Positions 32,239-41,821 of a DNA stretch of 45,984 bases are shown piece after piece (the stretch's first letter is position 1; every line of letters begins with the position of its first letter). The notes below the pieces were generated by a model. The model saw only the letters and a program-made list of their open reading frames with translations. It was not told the DNA's origin and did not search any database. The position numbers and the translations under genes are program-made. Source of the stretch: Planctomycetota bacterium. GTDB lineage: Bacteria; Planctomycetota; UBA8742; UBA2392. Where the stretch lies: the NCBI GenBank assembly GCA_020848275.1, contig JADLAK010000040.1, forward strand, positions 1 through 45,984. Reading direction: 5' to 3'.

Positions 32239-34839
32239 TTACTTCTTTTTTTCCGTCCACATGATGAGCTTGCCATCGCGCGTGCCGCCGATAACCGAAC
32301 GCGGCAACGGCCCCGGGCTCAGGCTGGTCAGGCCAACATCCGCAGGAAGCTGCAGCGAACACGCGATCTGGAAATTGCCCTGCGCCGCGCGCACATCGAG
32401 GTACGTAAGCGCGCCGCCCGCAACCACGACCAGGTATTCATTTTTGCCGTCACGGGCGCCGCTGGCGCAGGCGACCTTGTCGCTGACGCTATAGCGCGGC
32501 TCGCTAAGCCCGGCCTCGGTCACCGACCGCACCGTGCCGCCGACAATCGCAAAGACGCCCAGCGACGTGGCGACAAGCTTGTCAATGGCGCCGGGCAGGT
32601 TCTGGAATCCCTTCTTGAACTGCGGCTCCTGCGACTTGATGTCATACAGCGCCAGTTCATTGGCCGCAGTCGCAAGCCACAGGTCATCGCCGTTGATCAC
32701 CGCGGCGGTGACCGCCGCACCGGTCTTGGAGACAACAATCGGCGCCGAGCCATCGGTGCGCAGCAGGTTGCCCTTGGCGTCGGTGAACATCACGCCGCGC
32801 AGCGCCCACACCAGGCTCGTAACCTCTCCGGCCTGGCCGAGCTTGTCGTTGCTTACGCCAAGGTTGCCGCCGGTCAGCGAGATCACGCGGCCGTCGCCGG
32901 TAGCGACCACGACGCGGCTGCCATCGTGATTTGAGGCCAGGTACTTGAAGCTGCCGCCCCCGGGCGAATAGGAATGCAGCTTGGCCTCGTAGGGCGGGCC
33001 CCAAAGGTGGGCCGAGCCGTCAAAGCCGGCGCTGACGAACTTCTGGGTGTTCCCGAGGTTGGCGATGTCGGTAACGGCGGAGCCGGGCTTGTGCGCTGCC
33101 CAGACACGGGACTCAACCACAAAAGAATCCAGCGGCGGCAGCTCGATGCCGGCGTTGTTCGTCGCGTTGGTCTTGGGCTGGAAGTAGAAGTACCACAGCG
33201 CAAAGGCCGCGCCGCCCAGCAGCAGCAGCACCACCAGGATTCCAATGCCGCTGCCGCTGCTCTTTTTGGCGCGGCGTCCGCCGGTTGTGCCGCGGTCGGC
33301 GGCCATCATGTCGCCGGACACCACCGCGCGATCCGTGGGCGGGGCGACGGTTTTGCGCGTGGCCCAGGGCGCCGACGCGTCGGCCGAAGCGGGCTGTGCG
33401 GCCTGGCGCGTTGCAACGCCGGCGCTGCTGTCGGTGCGCTCAAAGGTCGGGAACGCCTTGGCCGAATATTCCTCCCAGCCCGCGTCATCCACGTTGCTGC
33501 CGGCGGCGACGCCGGCGCGCCGGCCGCTTGCGGTGCGGTCTTCCGTCGGCGTCGAGGGAGGATTGGTGCCGCCGCGTTTGGGCCGTTCTTCGCCGAGCTC
33601 CGATGGCACCGCGGGCATCGAGCCCGACGAACGCCGCGCGCGGGCCTTGGCCTCGCGCACGAGTTCAGGCGTCAGGTCGGAAACGTCGGCGATCGGCGCG
33701 GGCATCGGCAGAATTTCAGAGCCCGCCTTGGCGCGCGCCTGCGACGCCGCATTTTTCAGCGCGTCCAGCGCGGGTTGCAGCTTTTTGCGCGTGGCGTCGT
33801 CCACCATCGGCGGCGGCGGCGCGGCCGGCTTGGGCACCGGCGTGCCGGCCGCGGCGGTGCTTGCGGCAGCCGCTACCTGCGAGCTTGCGGCGCGCATCTG
33901 CGACGCTTCCCAGATTTTCGTCTGCAATTTTAAACCCGCGGTGTCGAACAGCGTGCCGCCTTCGGAGACCAGTTTCTGCGTGGCCTTGCGGCGCATGCGC
34001 GCGATGGCGGCGAGGCGCTCGGCGATCAGGTTCATGTCGCTGGGGCGCTTGTTGACGTCTTTTTCAGTCAGGTCGAAGATTATCTTGGCCAGCGTGCGGT
34101 CAGCTTCATCGCGCTGGCGGTCTTCGGGCACCAGTACGCGGTTGGTCACGTGCATCAGCGCAACGGCCATTGGGTTGGACGCCGAATACGGCGGCCTGCC
34201 CACGAACAGGTGATAGAGCGTACAGCCAAGGCTGTAGGCGTCGGCCGCGGGCCCCGCCATCTTGCCCTGCGCCTGTTCGGGCGCCATGTAGTCGGGCGTG
34301 CCCATGACGGCGCCGGTCATGGTCAGGCCGCTGTCGCTTGCCAGCGCGCGGGCAAGGCCGAAGTCGGCCACCTTCACGCCACCGCCTTCGGGCAGCATCA
34401 GGTTCGCGGGTTTAATATCGCGGTGCACGACTTCAGCCGCGTGGGCGTGGCTGAGCGCACGCGCGGCGCCCGCGCCGATGTCCGCCACGACCGCGGCGCT
34501 CTGCGGGCCGTAGGTCTTGACCAGCGCCAGCGCGTCAGAGCCGCGCACAAATTCCATCACGAGGTAGTAGTAGCCCGATTCCTCGCCAACGTCGTAAACA
34601 CGTACCGTGTTGGAGTGGTTGAGCTTGGCCGCAAGCTTCGCCTCGCGCAAAAAGCGCTGCACGAGGTTGCCGTTGCTGGCCAGGTGCGGCGGCAGGACCT
34701 TCACCGCAACGTCAATATCGAGGCCGGTATGCTGGCCCTCGTACACCGTACCCATGGCGCCACGGCCGCAAACGCGAAGCAGTTTGCACTTGCCGATTAC
34801 GTAGCCGACGAGGGACGAAACGTCCGGCGGGCGTGTCAT
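32239..34839 (-). CDS. Transmembrane Ser/Thr protein kinase with C-terminal sensor domain
   Basis: An 866-residue Hanks-type kinase starting at the ATG at 34837-34839, after GGAG. The kinase domain (about 12-275) is complete: Gly loop GRGAMGTV (25-32), Lys47, catalytic HRDIKPAN (139-146), DFG (159-161) and APE (186-188). A long Ala/Pro-rich juxtamembrane region (about 310-520) precedes one transmembrane helix (about 531-553). The extracytoplasmic part (about 560-866) has repeating beta-rich segments such as VSAGFDGSAHLWGPP, and looks like a WD40/PQQ-type propeller that could sense a ligand. It should phosphorylate cytosolic proteins in response to an envelope signal. Genes for an AsmA-like protein and RarA flank it on the same strand. 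A perfect 16-bp palindrome lies 16 bp upstream. Confidence 0.94.
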   Translation of the reverse strand: MTRPPDVSSLVGYVIGKCKLLRVCGRGAMGTVYEGQHTGLDIDVAVKVLPPHLASNGNLVQRFLREAKLAAKLNHSNTVRVYDVGEESGYYYLVMEFVRGSDALALVKTYGPQSAAVVADIGAGAARALSHAHAAEVVHRDIKPANLMLPEGGGVKVADFGLARALASDSGLTMTGAVMGTPDYMAPEQAQGKMAGPAADAYSLGCTLYHLFVGRPPYSASNPMAVALMHVTNRVLVPEDRQRDEADRTLAKIIFDLTEKDVNKRPSDMNLIAERLAAIARMRRKATQKLVSEGGTLFDTAGLKLQTKIWEASQMRAASSQVAAAASTAAAGTPVPKPAAPPPPMVDDATRKKLQPALDALKNAASQARAKAGSEILPMPAPIADVSDLTPELVREAKARARRSSGSMPAVPSELGEERPKRGGTNPPSTPTEDRTASGRRAGVAAGSNVDDAGWEEYSAKAFPTFERTDSSAGVATRQAAQPASADASAPWATRKTVAPPTDRAVVSGDMMAADRGTTGGRRAKKSSGSGIGILVVLLLLGGAAFALWYFYFQPKTNATNNAGIELPPLDSFVVESRVWAAHKPGSAVTDIANLGNTQKFVSAGFDGSAHLWGPPYEAKLHSYSPGGGSFKYLASNHDGSRVVVATGDGRVISLTGGNLGVSNDKLGQAGEVTSLVWALRGVMFTDAKGNLLRTDGSAPIVVSKTGAAVTAAVINGDDLWLATAANELALYDIKSQEPQFKKGFQNLPGAIDKLVATSLGVFAIVGGTVRSVTEAGLSEPRYSVSDKVACASGARDGKNEYLVVVAGGALTYLDVRAAQGNFQIACSLQLPADVGLTSLSPGPLPRSVIGGTRDGKLIMWTEKKK

Positions 34840-34855
34840 AGGACTCCACAATACT

Positions 34856-34871
34856 GCACATCCGGATGTGC
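34856..34871. promoter_or_regulatory. Perfect 16-bp palindrome upstream of the kinase gene
   Basis: GCACATCCGGATGTGC is fully self-complementary and ends 17 bp before the kinase start codon. It could be the operator of a dimeric repressor or a small leader hairpin. No regulator was identified. Confidence 0.5.
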
Positions 34872-34931
34872 GACCGGTAAATTCTTATTCTTACGTTAGT
34901 TTAGAAGATACGTCGAGCCTGTTTGTCCGGC

Positions 34932-34953
34932 TTGGCGCAGCTTGCGGCGCCAA
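34932..34953. terminator. Hairpin downstream of the AsmA-like gene
   Basis: TTGGCGC (34932-34938) pairs with GCGCCAA (34947-34953). For the minus-strand AsmA-like gene ending at 34990 this is about 37 bp past the stop. No T-run follows, so read-through into the kinase gene is likely. Confidence 0.4.
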
Positions 34954-34989
34954 ACGGAAACTGTTTAGGCCTGAACAATTACGGCGGGT

Positions 34990-36840
34990 TTAGTCGCCAG
35001 TGCGGAATTCGAAGAACACCTTGCCTTGCGGCAAGACGGCGAACGGATTGCGTCGAAAAAGTGCCTCAGCGCCGCATAAACGAGACAGTTGTTCGCCGCG
35101 ATCCTTTTTTTGCTGGGTTGTGAGTTTATCCTCACCGGCTTCGACAATCGCACGGCCAAATTCTTCCGGCCTCATTTTAACCTGCTTGAAGATCAACCCC
35201 GGCGCGCCGAGCCGCCCGGTAATTTCCGCAACCAAGGGCAGGTCGCCGGCTTTGCCATTGAGTTCGCCGCGGATGGTCGCCTGCACCGGCGGGACATTCG
35301 GTTGATAGTCGATGTAACCGGTAATGTCGCCGCTTGCGCCCTGGAAGTCGAACTTGCCGTCGGCGAGCTCGAGCTTGCCCTTGAGTTGAAGGTCCGTCGG
35401 CTCTCCGGCGCGGTGTTTGAAGGTGCCGCCGAGTTTGCCCTTGAGCTTGCCGCGCACTGGGTCGCAGTTGACAGCGATTTCGCGAACCTCGACGTCGAAT
35501 GTGGCCTCGAGCGACGGCAGCAGTTCGGCCAGGTCAATCAGGTTTGGAGCAAGATTACTGATGTCTTGGCCAAAACCCGTGAAGCGGATGTCCTCGTTCA
35601 ACTGGCCCTCGGCCACAACGATTGCGCCGTCGCCCTTGAGATCCGGCCAAGTGCCGGAGACCTGCAGGCCAAGACCGCCAACCGCTTTCATTTTCGGGTC
35701 AGTCGCGAGATTGCCGCGATGGACGATCAAGAACACGTTTTCGAAAGTAAGCGCCCTGCCCACTGACAGTCGCAACTGCCCGCCAACGCGCCCGGATTCA
35801 GCCTTGAAAGATCGCTCGTCCTTGAGGCGCATCGCGCTGCGGTGGTAGTAGCGCAGATCCTGGTATTCGAGGCCCATTTGCAGCAGCAGATCATCGCCGT
35901 CGGCGGCAAAAGTGATGTCGCCGCGCGCGTCGCCCTCAAGCAGGTCCATGATGCGGTGGCGCGCCCACATTGGCCCAAGCTTGACGGTGTCGATCGTGAG
36001 CTTCAGGGCGTCCGGCGCGCCCGCCGGGCCGCCGAGCCGGCCCTTGAGAATGGCCGTGCCGCCCGCGAGGTCGCGCAATTGCAGGTCGCTGACCAGTTCG
36101 GTTTCGCTGCCGCGCGTGGCGAGGTAAAGGTCGCCCTGGCAGCCAAGGCGATGCACCTGGCCAAGCAACGCGACGTCGAGGAACTCGGGCGACGCCTGGC
36201 ACTCCAGGATGCCCTGTTCGCTCGAGAACCCGATTACCCTGATCGACAGCACCGCGCTGACCTGCGGGCCGATCACGGCAACACGCGCGCCGTTGAGACG
36301 CCCGTACACCGGCGGGAACACATGGCCTCCCAGACGTTTGCTCCAGCCCAGCATGCCGCGGACGTCGGTGTTGACCTCGATATCGGCCTTGGCGCCCTCG
36401 AACTCAATGGCCTCGCGCGGCCAGAAAAATCCAAAGCCCGCCTGCACGTCGAAAGACTCCATCTGCGCGTGGCCGCGGACTTCCGGCAGCGTCATGCGCA
36501 GGTTGCGAAAGCTCAGGCGGCCCGACAGCGGGTCGCCGCTGCAATAAAGGTAGGTCGGGCGTTCGCCGCTGACGGCCTCAAGCTGATTCAGCACGCGTTC
36601 GCGCGCGACGATTACCACGGGGTTGCCGACCAGCGCGCCAACGACAAGCCAGCAGGGCACGGAAACAAGCAAAGCGACGCACATGGCGCGCAGGCGGCGC
36701 GCGCCGGGCAGAGCCCCGGGGAGGGCGAGGATCGCCGCGTAGCCGCCGAACAAAAACGAAAGCGCGCCGAAAAGGATGCCCGCAACGATGAAAGGCAAGT
36801 TGGCGGAATTGCGTTGCGGCGGCGGCGGTTCGTCAGGCAT
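34990..36840 (-). CDS. AsmA/TamB-like membrane-anchored protein
   Basis: A 616-residue protein with two or three N-terminal hydrophobic segments (about 16-40 and 50-75) and a long extracytoplasmic beta-rich region. The C-terminal part has features of the AsmA/TamB/YhdP superfamily: LQLKGKLELADGKFDFQGASG, alternating LKGKLGGTF strands and VQATIRGELNGKAGDLP. Members form long lipid-carrying grooves or help outer-membrane assembly. The match is by pattern, and the length is short for the family, so the exact subgroup is open. It heads a minus-strand group with the kinase and rarA. No clear ribosome site precedes the ATG at 36838-36840. Confidence 0.7.
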   Translation of the reverse strand: MPDEPPPPQRNSANLPFIVAGILFGALSFLFGGYAAILALPGALPGARRLRAMCVALLVSVPCWLVVGALVGNPVVIVARERVLNQLEAVSGERPTYLYCSGDPLSGRLSFRNLRMTLPEVRGHAQMESFDVQAGFGFFWPREAIEFEGAKADIEVNTDVRGMLGWSKRLGGHVFPPVYGRLNGARVAVIGPQVSAVLSIRVIGFSSEQGILECQASPEFLDVALLGQVHRLGCQGDLYLATRGSETELVSDLQLRDLAGGTAILKGRLGGPAGAPDALKLTIDTVKLGPMWARHRIMDLLEGDARGDITFAADGDDLLLQMGLEYQDLRYYHRSAMRLKDERSFKAESGRVGGQLRLSVGRALTFENVFLIVHRGNLATDPKMKAVGGLGLQVSGTWPDLKGDGAIVVAEGQLNEDIRFTGFGQDISNLAPNLIDLAELLPSLEATFDVEVREIAVNCDPVRGKLKGKLGGTFKHRAGEPTDLQLKGKLELADGKFDFQGASGDITGYIDYQPNVPPVQATIRGELNGKAGDLPLVAEITGRLGAPGLIFKQVKMRPEEFGRAIVEAGEDKLTTQQKKDRGEQLSRLCGAEALFRRNPFAVLPQGKVFFEFRTGD

Positions 36841-37005
36841 GCAGTGAAGTTGACAGTTGAATGAGGACAGTCAAGGATTGAAGGATGATTTTGGGCGATC
36901 GCAGGTTAAGCAAAATGATTGACGATGGCTGAAAAGGCTGTCATTTGGCCGGTTTGCGGGTTATCACGAAGCTGACGACCGGGCGCATTAAATGGGACAC
37001 ACACC

Positions 37006-39444
37006 ATGGCAATTCCATTGAGCAATGACAGCACGCGCGAGCTTGTGCAGACGGTGCCCAACCGTTTGCCGATGCTGCCGATCGTTTCGGCCGTCGTGTT
37101 TCCTTACAACGTCGTCAGCTTCTCGGTGCACAAGCCGCCGAATATCCAACTGGTGCAGAAGTTGCCCAAACGGGACAGCATCGTGTGCGTGGGCCTGCAG
37201 AAGGACCTCGAACAGGACTTCCCGCAGAACGAAAAAGACATCTGCACCATCGGCACGGCAAGCCGCCTGATCCACCAGATGAACCTGCCCGACGGCACGA
37301 TCCAGGTCGCGTTCCAGGGCCTGACGCGCGTGCGCATCAAAAAGGCGTTCATGCACGAAGGCGAAATGGTCGCTGACGTCAGCCCGGCCTTCACCGTGGG
37401 CGGCAACGACGATTCGCCCGAGATGAACGCGCAGATCATGGCGGCGCTCGAGAAATTCGAGGCGCTGGTCGCCATGGACAACAGCTATTCGCGCGAACTC
37501 ACCAACATCCTGCGCATGAACATCAAAGGCCCCGGGCGCTTCACCGACCTGGTGGCGACCTACGTCAACGTGCCGGTGAAGGTGAAATCCGAATTGCTGG
37601 CCGAACTGAACTGCCGCGAACGCCTGAAGAAACTGATCAAACATCTCGACGAAGAAGTCGCGCGCCTGGCCGTTGAGCACGAAGTGAAAGCCCGCACGCA
37701 GGTGACGATCGAAGGCGCGCAGCGCGAGTTTTTCCTGCGCCAGCAGCTCAAGGCCATCCGCCAGGAACTTGGCGAAGGCGACGGCGCCGAGGCGATGATC
37801 GAGAAGCTGAAGGAAAAACTCGAGGCCGCCAAACTTCCGCCCGAAGCGCAGAAAGTCTGCAAGGCTGAAATCGACCGCCTGAGTTTAATCAGCGAAGCCA
37901 GCGCCGAGTTCAACGTCGTCCACACTTACGTCGAGTGGCTGCTGAACATCCCCTGGAACACCGCCACCAGGGACAACCTCGACCTGATAAGAGCGCGGCG
38001 CATCCTCGACCACGACCATTTCGGCCTCGAGAAAGTCAAAGACCGCATCATCGAATTCCTCGCCGTCCTCAAGCTCAAGAAGGAACTCAAGGGCCCGATC
38101 CTCTGCCTCGTCGGCCCGCCCGGCGTCGGCAAAACCAGCCTTGGCCGCAGCGTGGCGAGCGCCATGGGCCGCAAGTTCACGCGTATTTCCGTCGGCGGCC
38201 TGCATGACGACGCCGAAATCATGGGCCATCGCCGCACCTATGTCGGCGCCATGCCCGGCCGCATCATCCAGTCGCTGAAAAAGGCGGGCAGCGCCAACCC
38301 GATTTTGATGATCGACGAGGTCGACAAGATGGGCGCCGACGTGCGCGGCGACCCGGCCGCGGCGATGCTCGAAGTCCTCGACCCCGAACAGAACGTCGCG
38401 TTTGTCGACCGCTATCTCGACGTCGCCGTCGACCTGTCGAAGGTCCTGTTCATCTGCACCGCCAACGTGCTGGATAACATTCCGCCGCCGCTGCGCGACC
38501 GCATGGAAGTGATCCAGTTGTCGGGTTACACGCTCGAGGAAAAAGAAGAAATCGCGCGGCGCTACATCATCCCGCGCCAGGTCGAAAACGCCGGCCTCAG
38601 CAAGAAGCAGCTTGTGTTCAAGCGCGAGGCGATCCGCGAAATCGTTCGCGGCTACACGCGCGAAGCGGGCCTGCGCGTGTTTGAACAAAAAGTCGCCGGC
38701 ATCTGCCGCAAGGTCGCCACGCACGTCGCGCAGGGCAAAATCAAACCCAGCGCCGTGAGCACCATCGAAGCCGCTGACATCGGCGGTTATCTCGGCCAGC
38801 GGCTGTGGCTGCCCGACGACGCGCGCCGCCAGCCGGAAGTCGGCGTGGTCAACGGCCTGGCCTGGACGTCGATGGGCGGCGACGTGCTGCTGATCGAAAG
38901 TTCGCGTTACCCGGGCGAAGGCCGCTTCAACATCACCGGCTCGCTCGGCGACGTGATGAAGGAAAGCGTCGCCGCGGCGCTCTCGTTCGTGCGTTCCAAC
39001 GCCAACCGCTTCGGCATCGACGAGGGCGCCTTCCGCAAATACGACGTGCACATCCATTTCCCCGAGGGCGCGGTGCCCAAGGACGGCCCCAGCGCGGGCG
39101 TCACGATTGCCACGGCGCTGGTCAGCTTGTTCACGGGCCTGCCGGTGCGCGGCGACATCGCCATGACCGGCGAAATTTCGTTGCGCGGCAAAGTCCTGCC
39201 CGTGGGCGGCATCAAGGAAAAGCTGCTGGCGGCCTATCGCGGCGGCCTGCGCGAAGTCGTGCTGCCCAAGGCCAACGAAAAAGATTTGGCGGAAGTCCCG
39301 GCGGAAGCCCGCAAGGCCGTCAAGATCACGCTGACCGAAGACGCGATGGAGAACATCCGCCTCGCGATCTCGGGCCTCAAGCACGACACCGGCACGATCA
39401 TGGTGCCCGTGCAAACCAATGGGCGAAAACGGGCACAGCGGTAG
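37006..39444 (+). CDS. lon: ATP-dependent protease La (Lon)
   Basis: An 812-residue cytosolic ATP-dependent serine protease that degrades misfolded and regulatory proteins. The N-terminal Lon substrate domain starts at [13 protein letters not shown]. The coiled middle contains [20 protein letters not shown]. The AAA+ module has Walker A GPPGVGKT (370-377) and Walker [12 protein letters not shown]. The protease domain has the catalytic dyad Ser696 in KDGPSAGVT and Lys737 in [14 protein letters not shown], with [15 protein letters not shown] between them. Length and order are normal for LonA. The 165 bp upstream contains no CIRCE element and no clear heat-shock promoter that I could see. Confidence 0.98.
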   Translation: MAIPLSNDSTRELVQTVPNRLPMLPIVSAVVFPYNVVSFSVHKPPNIQLVQKLPKRDSIVCVGLQKDLEQDFPQNEKDICTIGTASRLIHQMNLPDGTIQVAFQGLTRVRIKKAFMHEGEMVADVSPAFTVGGNDDSPEMNAQIMAALEKFEALVAMDNSYSRELTNILRMNIKGPGRFTDLVATYVNVPVKVKSELLAELNCRERLKKLIKHLDEEVARLAVEHEVKARTQVTIEGAQREFFLRQQLKAIRQELGEGDGAEAMIEKLKEKLEAAKLPPEAQKVCKAEIDRLSLISEASAEFNVVHTYVEWLLNIPWNTATRDNLDLIRARRILDHDHFGLEKVKDRIIEFLAVLKLKKELKGPILCLVGPPGVGKTSLGRSVASAMGRKFTRISVGGLHDDAEIMGHRRTYVGAMPGRIIQSLKKAGSANPILMIDEVDKMGADVRGDPAAAMLEVLDPEQNVAFVDRYLDVAVDLSKVLFICTANVLDNIPPPLRDRMEVIQLSGYTLEEKEEIARRYIIPRQVENAGLSKKQLVFKREAIREIVRGYTREAGLRVFEQKVAGICRKVATHVAQGKIKPSAVSTIEAADIGGYLGQRLWLPDDARRQPEVGVVNGLAWTSMGGDVLLIESSRYPGEGRFNITGSLGDVMKESVAAALSFVRSNANRFGIDEGAFRKYDVHIHFPEGAVPKDGPSAGVTIATALVSLFTGLPVRGDIAMTGEISLRGKVLPVGGIKEKLLAAYRGGLREVVLPKANEKDLAEVPAEARKAVKITLTEDAMENIRLAISGLKHDTGTIMVPVQTNGRKRAQR

Positions 39445-39466
39445 TTTGTCATGCAGGTTTCACAAC

Positions 39467-39496
39467 GTGTTGCGGGTGTTGTAGCACCCGCAACAC
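39467..39496. terminator. Perfect 12-bp hairpin after lon
   Basis: GTGTTGCGGGTG (39467-39478) pairs with CACCCGCAACAC (39485-39496) around TTGTAG, 23 bp after the lon stop codon. The following bases are only moderately T-rich. It is a probable terminator or mRNA-end hairpin. Confidence 0.6.
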
Positions 39497-39590
39497 CGTT
39501 CATTTGGCCCATCGCCAAGCTTCGCCGCACTGCTATCCTTGTAACAATCAAGCTCACAAAGCGTTGAAACGTAGACCCCGGGGGTTTCTC

Positions 39591-40835
39591 ATGCGCACCC
39601 TTTTTGCGCTGGCCGCAACTATCGCGCTGCTTCTTTGCGCCACGACCATTCACGCCGGGCCCGACAAGCCCAAGAAGCGCGAAAAAGATCCCGAGGTCGC
39701 CGAGTTCGAGCGGGCAATCTACGGCAAGGGCTGGGTTGCCACGCGCCTTGACGGCACACACAAATCGGGTTTTGGCGCCGCCATCGGCATCCTCAAGGAC
39801 GAAGACACTGCCGCCATCGAGACGCGCATCGCCGAGGCCAAACAGTACCGCGACGCCAAGGTCGCGTTTGGCAAGTCCTACCCCTGGGCCCGCCGCGCCG
39901 CCTGGGTCAAGACCGAACACTTCGAACTCTGCTGCGACATCAAGAAAATCGGGCTGATCGGCGTTTGCGGCGGCGAAGGAGCAGCCGACACCTTTGAGGC
40001 AACGCTGACTTATGCCGAGCGCGCCGAGCGCATCTGGTCGGACATGAAGGCCGTGTTCGGCGCGGACCAGATGCCGGGTTTCCCCAAGACGATCTACCTG
40101 TGGGACAAAGACGATACCGGGCGCAAGAACCGCAACACCGTGCTGCGCGATTTGTTCAAGGACTTCCTGTCGGCCGACCACAAGAGCGGCGGCACGGACA
40201 TGCACAATCCCCACACCTCGAACATCTGGTGGGACCCGGAAAATTCGCCGACGGACGACAAGTTGTGGGAGCACTACACGCATATCGTGGCCCAGATGTT
40301 GTTGCTCGACCGCTCGAGCCAATACGGAGGCGACATGAACGCCTTTGGCTGGCTGCAGGAAGGCTGGGCGTTTTACCTGACGCGCAAACACCGCGAACTC
40401 GACGCCTCGACCACAATTTTGCTGCAGGAAGGCGCCAAGGGAAAACCCGAGCACATCAGCGGCAGCGCCTACGGCGCGACCTGCACCGCCCTTGCCAAGA
40501 ACGGGCCCAACCCGGAAAAAGGCGGCTTCACGCCCTTTGAAAAATTGTTCCTGACCAACGTCAACGCGTTTACCCTCAAGGAACGCATCCAGTGCTGGGG
40601 CATCGTCAAGTACATCATCGAGGTCTACGGCAACGCGGCCTTTGTGAAGTTCATCGACACCATTGCGCAGCGCAAAAAGACGCCCGAGGTCATCACAGAA
40701 GTCCTCGACCTCACGCTCAAGCAATTCCAGGACGAATGGGTCCAGTACTTCACCGACAAAAAATTCGCCGACAAAAAGAAGGCTGAACTCGCCGCCAAGC
40801 GCGCCAATCAACCGCCCGCGGACCCGCCTAAATAG
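39591..40835 (+). CDS. Exported peptidase-MA-like protein with altered zinc motif
   Basis: A 414-residue exported protein. The signal peptide is MRTLFALAATIALLLCATTIHA with a likely cut before GPDKP. The C-terminal half resembles the gluzincin peptidase-MA fold seen in many planctomycete DUF1570-like proteins: a helix LWEHYTHIVAQML followed about 25 residues later by FGWLQEGWAFYLTRK. In active members the first helix carries HExxH and the second supplies the Glu ligand in WLxEGxAxY. Here the first motif reads EHYTH, so HExxH is lost and the protein may not be a zinc protease. The C-terminus is Lys- and Pro-rich. The start at 39591 is chosen for its signal peptide; the frame is open far upstream inside lon. 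Confidence 0.8.
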   Translation: MRTLFALAATIALLLCATTIHAGPDKPKKREKDPEVAEFERAIYGKGWVATRLDGTHKSGFGAAIGILKDEDTAAIETRIAEAKQYRDAKVAFGKSYPWARRAAWVKTEHFELCCDIKKIGLIGVCGGEGAADTFEATLTYAERAERIWSDMKAVFGADQMPGFPKTIYLWDKDDTGRKNRNTVLRDLFKDFLSADHKSGGTDMHNPHTSNIWWDPENSPTDDKLWEHYTHIVAQMLLLDRSSQYGGDMNAFGWLQEGWAFYLTRKHRELDASTTILLQEGAKGKPEHISGSAYGATCTALAKNGPNPEKGGFTPFEKLFLTNVNAFTLKERIQCWGIVKYIIEVYGNAAFVKFIDTIAQRKKTPEVITEVLDLTLKQFQDEWVQYFTDKKFADKKKAELAAKRANQPPADPPK

Positions 40836-40872
40836 TTGCCTGATTGCCCGTCATGCCCCGCGCGCCCATCTT

Positions 40873-40929
40873 GGCGCAATCGTTGAATTTTCAACGGTTT
40901 ACAGGTGATGTTTTTTATCTGTTTGCGCC
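40873..40929. terminator. Nested hairpins downstream of the exported protein gene
   Basis: CGTTGA (40881-40886) pairs with TCAACG (40891-40896). An outer GGCGCAA (40873-40879) pairs with TTGCGCC (40923-40929). A TTTTTT run lies within the outer loop (about 40911-40916). Downstream, TAAAAT (40984-40989) may be the -10 of the next gene, preceded by GTTATTCCATAAC. Confidence 0.5.
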
Positions 40930-41032
40930 CACTAGCCTTGGGCGGTTTTGGCAATTAGTTTCGCGTTATTCCATAACAGGCGGTAAAATCAAAAGTTGAG
41001 CGTAATCCGGACATCGGACGGAGGGGCCTAAC

Positions 41033-41677
41033 ATGACCAAGTATTACACCACAAGTCAGGTCGCGAAGATCTGCAACGTCCACCGCAATACCATCATCGG
41101 CGCCATTCGCCGCGGCATCCTGCGCATCCACCGCACGCCGGGCGGCCACGCGCGCATTTCGCAGGAAGACCTGGACGATTTTTGCCAGACGCGCAGCCTT
41201 CCCGCCGACGTCGTCGTCCCGCGCAGCAACCGTGTGCTTTTCGTCGGCGAAGACCCGATGCTGGCGCAGCACGCAAGCGGCCTGGGCGCCGCGGGCTACG
41301 AGGCGCGCACCGTCAGCAACGGCTTTGACGCCGGCTTTGAGGTCGCGTACTTCCGCCCCGACGTCGTCGTGCTCGACATGGCGCTCAAGGACGTGCCGAG
41401 CGAGGCGATCGTCAAGCGCATCCGCGAGACGCCCGCAACCCGCGACGTGTTGATCGTGGGCTTCTCGGCGCCCGTCGATGAAGCGACGATCCTGCGTTAT
41501 CGCGACGGCGGACTCGATGAATACCTGCCGCAGCCGCTGGATGTCGCCACGATCCTCGGCCGCATCGTCGAGATGATCGGCCCGATCACGAGCAGCAACG
41601 GCACCGAACGCCCGACCATGCGCCTGCGCCGCCACAGCGCACGTCTTACCCGCCGCGCCCCGCTTCTGCGGGGTTAG
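41033..41677 (+). CDS. Excisionase/MerR-type HTH fused to a receiver-like domain
   Basis: A 214-residue DNA-binding regulator. Residues 4-50 form an excisionase/MerR-like winged HTH: YYTTSQVAKICNVHRNTI, then the wing RTPGGHARISQEDLDDF. A receiver-like domain (about 67-178) follows. It keeps the acidic pair Glu73-Asp74 (VGED), the phospho-acceptor position Asp115 (VVVLDMAL) and Ser145 (GFSAP), but the invariant Lys is Gln167 in YLPQPLD. Normal phosphorylation switching may therefore be altered. The order (HTH first, receiver second) is the reverse of classic response regulators. The basic tail RLRRHSARLTRR is probably flexible. GGAGG precedes the ATG and no histidine kinase is nearby. A terminator with a T-rich run follows. 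Confidence 0.88.
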   Translation: MTKYYTTSQVAKICNVHRNTIIGAIRRGILRIHRTPGGHARISQEDLDDFCQTRSLPADVVVPRSNRVLFVGEDPMLAQHASGLGAAGYEARTVSNGFDAGFEVAYFRPDVVVLDMALKDVPSEAIVKRIRETPATRDVLIVGFSAPVDEATILRYRDGGLDEYLPQPLDVATILGRIVEMIGPITSSNGTERPTMRLRRHSARLTRRAPLLRG

Positions 41678-41710
41678 CGACGGCGCCCACGGCCATGCGG
41701 CCGGGGTACG

Positions 41711-41740
41711 GGGCGAGCCACCGGCTCGCCCTTGTTGTTT
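41711..41740 (+). terminator. Rho-independent terminator
   Basis: GGGCGAGCC (41711-41719) pairs perfectly with GGCTCGCCC (41723-41731) around a 3-nt loop, followed by TTGTTGTTT. It is the clearest intrinsic terminator in the window, about 34 bp after the HTH-receiver gene. Confidence 0.8.
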
Positions 41741-41821
41741 AATCCCGGCACGCAGATTGCGTAAAGCTCGTCGATTGGGACCGCAGACAGACGCCCGGCC
41801 ATGCCTGGCCAGGCTGTTAAA

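Noticed and set aside
36841..37005. A heat-shock promoter or CIRCE element before lon
   Set aside because: TTGACA occurs at 36850-36855 but has no matching -10 at normal spacing, and no CIRCE-like inverted repeat is present.
37885..39414. Antisense frame of 509 codons opposite lon
   Set aside because: The plus strand clearly encodes Lon with all catalytic motifs. The antisense frame is a by-product of high-GC codon bias and has no recognisable motif.
39234..40811. Antisense frame of 525 codons across the lon end and the exported protein
   Set aside because: It spans two real plus-strand genes and their gap and has no family signature.
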